A stretch of 7,062 bases of DNA from an uncultured Clostridia bacterium (GTDB taxonomy: Bacteria > Bacillota > Clostridia > Oscillospirales > Ruminococcaceae), in the NCBI GenBank assembly GCA_947632425.1, contig CANRPG010000102.1, forward strand, positions 1-7,062. The letters are read 5' to 3'. The position numbers and the translations under genes are program-made. Positions 4,219 through 7,062 of the stretch are shown piece by piece. The notes below the pieces were generated by a model. The model worked only from the letters and a program-made list of their open reading frames with translations. It did not search any database and was not told the origin of the DNA. Numbering within the stretch: the stretch's first letter is position 1; the number at the start of each line of letters is the position of its first letter.

Positions 4219-7062
4219 ATGAAAACACTTGCTGCGCTTACATTAAAAGCGAAAATAATCATTGCTGCGGCATCCGCGGCGGTAGTTGCCGCGGGTACTG
4301 TAGGTACTGTTATGCTTCTGAACAACAAGGAAGAATCATACAGAGTTGTAAAAGTATTTGAAACACAGGGTCAGTACAACACCGTTGACAGGGGCACTTC
4401 GGGCACACTGGACGCATACAGCGGAATGAATCTGCAAAACGGTGATGTTGTTACCACGGGCGTGGACAGCAATATGCGCATATCTCTTGACGGGGATAAG
4501 TACATTCTTATAGATCACAACAGCGAAGTGCAGCTTGTTGCAGAAAGCACCGCCAAGGACAGCAAGACTGTTATTGAGCTGAAAAAAGGCGAGATACTCA
4601 ACGAGATAACAGAGCCGCTTTCGGAAAACTCAACATACGAAGTAAACACCCCGAAAGCTACCATGGCGGTAAGGGGCACGAGTTTTTATGTGCAGACGGA
4701 AGAGACTGATAATGGCAGCTACATGACCGACCTGGAAGTTGTTCACAGAAAAGTTGCTGTCTGGCTATATGATGAAAACGGCAACAAAAAAGGTGATGAG
4801 GTTTACGTTTCAGAGGGCTACAAGGTAACTATTGTTATAGACCCGAACGAAAGCAGCGAAAACACGCCAGATGTTGACGGCAACGCATATTTTGTATATC
4901 GCACCGATGACGGCGGTTTTATAGAGTGCAAAGACATCGACCCTGCGCCTTACAAGACGGATTTCAGCCTGATGCCAGACCTTGTTAAGCAGACCGCGCT
5001 TGCCTCTGATGACAGCGGACTTTTAAAGCTGGATGTCGAGATAGAAAAAATACTCAGGGGCGAAGAAGTGTCCGAAACAACAACTACCGCTCCTACAGAA
5101 ACAAGCGAAACAGAAAACAGCACGGAGACATCGGAAATTTCAGAAACTACACCTGAGACGACGACGGTCGCCGATGAGACTTCTGCGCCCGAATCGTCGG
5201 TTGTGACCGAGATGCCTTCGGTGACGACAGATGCACCTGTTGCAATACCGTCCGAAACGACAGTTCCGCAGGAAGCAGCGCCGACCGAGAGCGAGACCAC
5301 GGTGCCTTCGGTAACTACCGCGCCGCCCGAGAATGTGACGACGACGGAAACTTCTTCTGAAACGACAACAACTACTACAACAACTACCACGACGACTACT
5401 GCCGAGCCCGAGCCGGAAGTTGCAACGGTTCTGTTTGCTGACCGCAGCGGAAATATAGTTGAGCAGAAGGAAGTTGAGGTAGGCGAAAGCATAGGCGCGC
5501 TGCCAGCAGTGCCGACGGTTGAAGGTCACACAGGAAAATGGACGGTTGACGGTGAGGAGATCACGGCTGATTATGTGGTAATGGGCGATGTTACTGTTTT
5601 GGCGGTTTACACTGCAAATAAGTATACAGTTACGTTTGAAACCGAAGCAAGCGGAGTTACCATGCCTGAGGCAGTAACTGCTGAGTACGGCTCTGAAATA
5701 ACGCTCCCTGCCCTGCCGACTAAGACAGGTTACACGGGTGTATGGGAGATCAACGGCAAAACAGTTACGGGTAAGTATGCGGTTACTGATGATGTGACTG
5801 TTACTGCGGTTTACACGATCAACAAGTACACTGTTACTTTCGAGAGTGCGGAAGATGTTCTGCTTCCGGAAGATATGGAACTGGAGTATAATACTCTCCT
5901 GCTGAGCGAACTGCCTGATGTACCTGCTAAGTTCGGTTACACCGGTGAATGGCAGATCAGTGGAAAGGCTGTTGCTGATGATTACAGGGTTACAGGTAAT
6001 GTAACGGTTACTGCGGTTTATACGATAAATACTTACACTGTATCGTTCGTAACTGACGAACAGGGCGTGACTATGCCTGCGAATATAGAGCTTGAATTTA
6101 ATACTCTGCTTTCAAGTAAACTACCGGAAGTGCCCGAAAAGACAGGCTACACGGGTGAATGGCAGATTGGCGGAAAGGCTGTTGCTGATGATTACAAGGT
6201 AACCGGAAATGTGACGGTTACGGCGGTGTACACGATAAACGAGTATACCGTGACATTCACGAGTGAAGAAGACGTTAAACTTCCTGAGGAGCAGAAGGTC
6301 AAGTATAATGAAACATTTACCCTGCCGAAAGTTCCTGAGAAGGAAGGTTATACAGGCAAGTGGATTGTTAACGATGAAGAAGTTACGGGTACATACACTG
6401 TTACAGATAATGTAACTATTACTGCGGTTTATACGATCAACAAGTTTACTGTTGCTTTCGAGAGCGCGGAAGATGTTCTGCTGCCGGAAAATATGGAACT
6501 GGAGTATAATACTCTCCTGCTGGGCGAACTGCCTGATGTACCTGCTAAGTTCGGTTACACCGGTGAATGGCAGATCAGTGGAAAGGCTGTTGCTGATGAT
6601 TACAGGGTTACAGGTAATGTGACAGTTACTGCGGTGTATACGATCAACAAGTATACTGTAACATTTGCAACTGACGAACAGGGCGTGACTATGCCTGCGA
6701 ATATAGAGCTTGAATTTAATACTCTGCTCAAAGATGAGTTACCTGCCGTGCCTACAAAGACCGGTTATACAGGCGAGTGGCAGATAGGAGGTAAAGCTAT
6801 TGCTGATGATTACAAGGTTACAGGAAATATTACTGTTACGGCGGTGTATACTATAAACGAGTATACCGTGACATTCACGAGTGAAGAAGACGTTAAACTT
6901 CCTGAGGAGCAGAAGGTTAAGTATAATGAAACACTGACTTTGCCTGATGTGCCGACTAAGACGGGCTACACAGGCAAATGGGTTGTTGACGGTGAAGAAG
7001 TTTCGGGTACATACACTGTTACAGATGATGTGACTGTTTCGGCTGTGTATACTATCAATAAA
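4219..7062 (+). CDS. Membrane-anchored FecR-domain surface protein with Thr-rich linker and beta repeats (partial, at least 948 aa)
   Basis: The frame is open to the window end with no stop. The N-terminus is basic and followed by one hydrophobic helix (about residues 12-34, KIIIAAASAAVVAAGTVGTV), with no cysteine lipobox, so it is a signal anchor or signal peptide. A FecR-type domain spans about residues 60-175: GDVVTTGVDSNMRISL, then VELKKGE-like IELKKGE, and the hallmark TPKATMAVRGTSFYV with V151-R-G-T154. Residues 285-400 form an acidic Thr/Ser/Glu/Pro linker including 13 consecutive threonines (382-394). From residue 402 come eight repeats of 67-70 residues, each like YTVTF...LPEVPEKTGYTGEWQI..K...Y.VTGNVTVTAVYTIN. 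They resemble the InlB B-repeat / Flg_new (Listeria-Bacteroides) beta-repeats of surface proteins, although GYTGxW replaces the more usual GYTFxGW. The protein probably projects from the membrane through the cell wall. Its ligand is unknown; FecR domains elsewhere act in envelope signalling. The C-terminus, where a cell-wall or membrane anchor could lie, is not visible. Confidence 0.88.
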   Translation, partial: MKTLAALTLKAKIIIAAASAAVVAAGTVGTVMLLNNKEESYRVVKVFETQGQYNTVDRGTSGTLDAYSGMNLQNGDVVTTGVDSNMRISLDGDKYILIDHNSEVQLVAESTAKDSKTVIELKKGEILNEITEPLSENSTYEVNTPKATMAVRGTSFYVQTEETDNGSYMTDLEVVHRKVAVWLYDENGNKKGDEVYVSEGYKVTIVIDPNESSENTPDVDGNAYFVYRTDDGGFIECKDIDPAPYKTDFSLMPDLVKQTALASDDSGLLKLDVEIEKILRGEEVSETTTTAPTETSETENSTETSEISETTPETTTVADETSAPESSVVTEMPSVTTDAPVAIPSETTVPQEAAPTESETTVPSVTTAPPENVTTTETSSETTTTTTTTTTTTTAEPEPEVATVLFADRSGNIVEQKEVEVGESIGALPAVPTVEGHTGKWTVDGEEITADYVVMGDVTVLAVYTANKYTVTFETEASGVTMPEAVTAEYGSEITLPALPTKTGYTGVWEINGKTVTGKYAVTDDVTVTAVYTINKYTVTFESAEDVLLPEDMELEYNTLLLSELPDVPAKFGYTGEWQISGKAVADDYRVTGNVTVTAVYTINTYTVSFVTDEQGVTMPANIELEFNTLLSSKLPEVPEKTGYTGEWQIGGKAVADDYKVTGNVTVTAVYTINEYTVTFTSEEDVKLPEEQKVKYNETFTLPKVPEKEGYTGKWIVNDEEVTGTYTVTDNVTITAVYTINKFTVAFESAEDVLLPENMELEYNTLLLGELPDVPAKFGYTGEWQISGKAVADDYRVTGNVTVTAVYTINKYTVTFATDEQGVTMPANIELEFNTLLKDELPAVPTKTGYTGEWQIGGKAIADDYKVTGNITVTAVYTINEYTVTFTSEEDVKLPEEQKVKYNETLTLPDVPTKTGYTGKWVVDGEEVSGTYTVTDDVTVSAVYTINK
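5071..5421 (+). other. Thr/Ser/Glu/Pro-rich linker of the FecR-repeat protein
   Basis: About 117 codons (residues 285-401) are dominated by T, S, E, P and V, with loosely repeated ETT-, PSVTT- and TTxPE-like motifs ending in 13 threonines. It is probably an extended wall-spanning stalk and possibly O-glycosylated. The threonine codons are mixed (ACG, ACA, ACT, ACC). Confidence 0.85.
5422..5826 (+). repeat. Beta repeats 1 and 2 (diverged members of the array)
   Basis: Repeat 1 (5422-5622, 67 residues) and repeat 2 (5623-5826, 68 residues) carry the array's plan: opening beta strand, LPxxP, GYTG/GHTG-x-W, then DVTV-x-AVYT. They lack the close partners seen further along. Repeat 1 opens with ATVLFADRSGN and is the most divergent, as often seen at the end of an array. 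Confidence 0.85.
5827..6444 (+). repeat. Three-repeat super-unit, copy 1 (618 bases)
   Basis: It contains repeat 3 (5827-6033, 69 aa), repeat 4 (6034-6243, 70 aa) and repeat 5 (6244-6444, 67 aa). Each has its own signature: ESAEDVLLPE with AKFGYTGEW; TDEQGVTMPANIELEF; and TSEEDVKLPEEQKVKYNE. The same order and lengths recur in the next 618 bases. Confidence 0.92.
6445..7062 (+). repeat. Three-repeat super-unit, copy 2 (618 bases)
   Basis: Repeats 6 (6445-6651), 7 (6652-6861) and 8 (6862-7062) match repeats 3, 4 and 5 in order, each of the same length. Positions 6524-6620 are identical over 97 bases to 5906-6002. By hand count repeats 3 and 6 differ at about 14 of 207 bases. The second half of repeat 8 (TKTGYTGKW, VTDDVTV) departs from repeat 5 and is closer to repeat 2, suggesting a recombination patch. 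The window ends exactly at a repeat boundary with the frame open, so the array probably continues. Confidence 0.92.

Noticed and set aside
4950..5529. Two long minus-strand open frames (180 and 129 codons) rich in Val/Ser or Arg/Cys
   Set aside because: They are mirror images of the Thr-rich linker of the FecR protein; repeated threonine codons read backwards avoid stops.
5422..7062. CRISPR array or other non-coding tandem repeat
   Set aside because: The repeats are 201-210 bases long, stay in one open frame and vary like protein repeats, with no spacer pattern.

Overview
The window looks like a chromosomal piece of a low- to mid-GC, gut- or rumen-type Clostridia, most likely Ruminococcus or a close relative in Oscillospiraceae. 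The reasons are AGGAGG-type ribosome sites, short MKKAL...C lipoprotein signals, a GAF-GGDEF protein of a style I recall from ruminococci, and a large surface protein with a poly-threonine linker. The genus is an inference; no marker gene is present.

Left part (1-1890, minus strand): two lipoprotein genes with nearly identical signal peptides lie head to tail. The left one (1-250) runs off the window. The complete one (314-1483) carries a Cys/His motif followed by beta-propeller-like repeats. Upstream of it is a 409-base non-coding stretch made almost entirely of a 172-base tandem duplication of the leader region. A strong intrinsic terminator of the next gene to the right follows at 1841-1868.

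Middle (1893-3412) is the most unusual part and looks like a rearrangement scar. A minus-strand GAF-GGDEF diguanylate cyclase lacks its 5' end and has an apparent in-frame internal deletion. It abuts, back to back near 2700-2720, a plus-strand CHASE2 sensor remnant. That remnant lacks its N-terminus, carries a frameshift in a T run (2922-2926), and is cut off where its membrane helices should begin. Two diverging 3' fragments meeting at one point are what one end of an inversion looks like. A chimeric assembly could give the same picture.

Right part (3413-7062, plus strand): an intact-looking sugar phosphate isomerase/epimerase-type TIM barrel (3413-4195) follows in frame with the CHASE2 remnant but has its own start and ribosome site. 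After 23 bases comes a long open gene (4219 to the window end) for a membrane-anchored FecR-domain protein. It has an acidic Thr/Ser/Glu/Pro linker with 13 consecutive threonines and at least eight beta-rich repeats of 67-70 residues. The last six repeats form two copies of a 618-base three-repeat super-unit.

Functional reading: I recall FecR-domain and CHASE2-domain proteins often being encoded side by side. The CHASE2 remnant and the FecR gene may therefore be what is left of a cell-envelope sensing pair, now separated by the isomerase gene. No CRISPR array, tRNA, rRNA or transposase gene was recognised.
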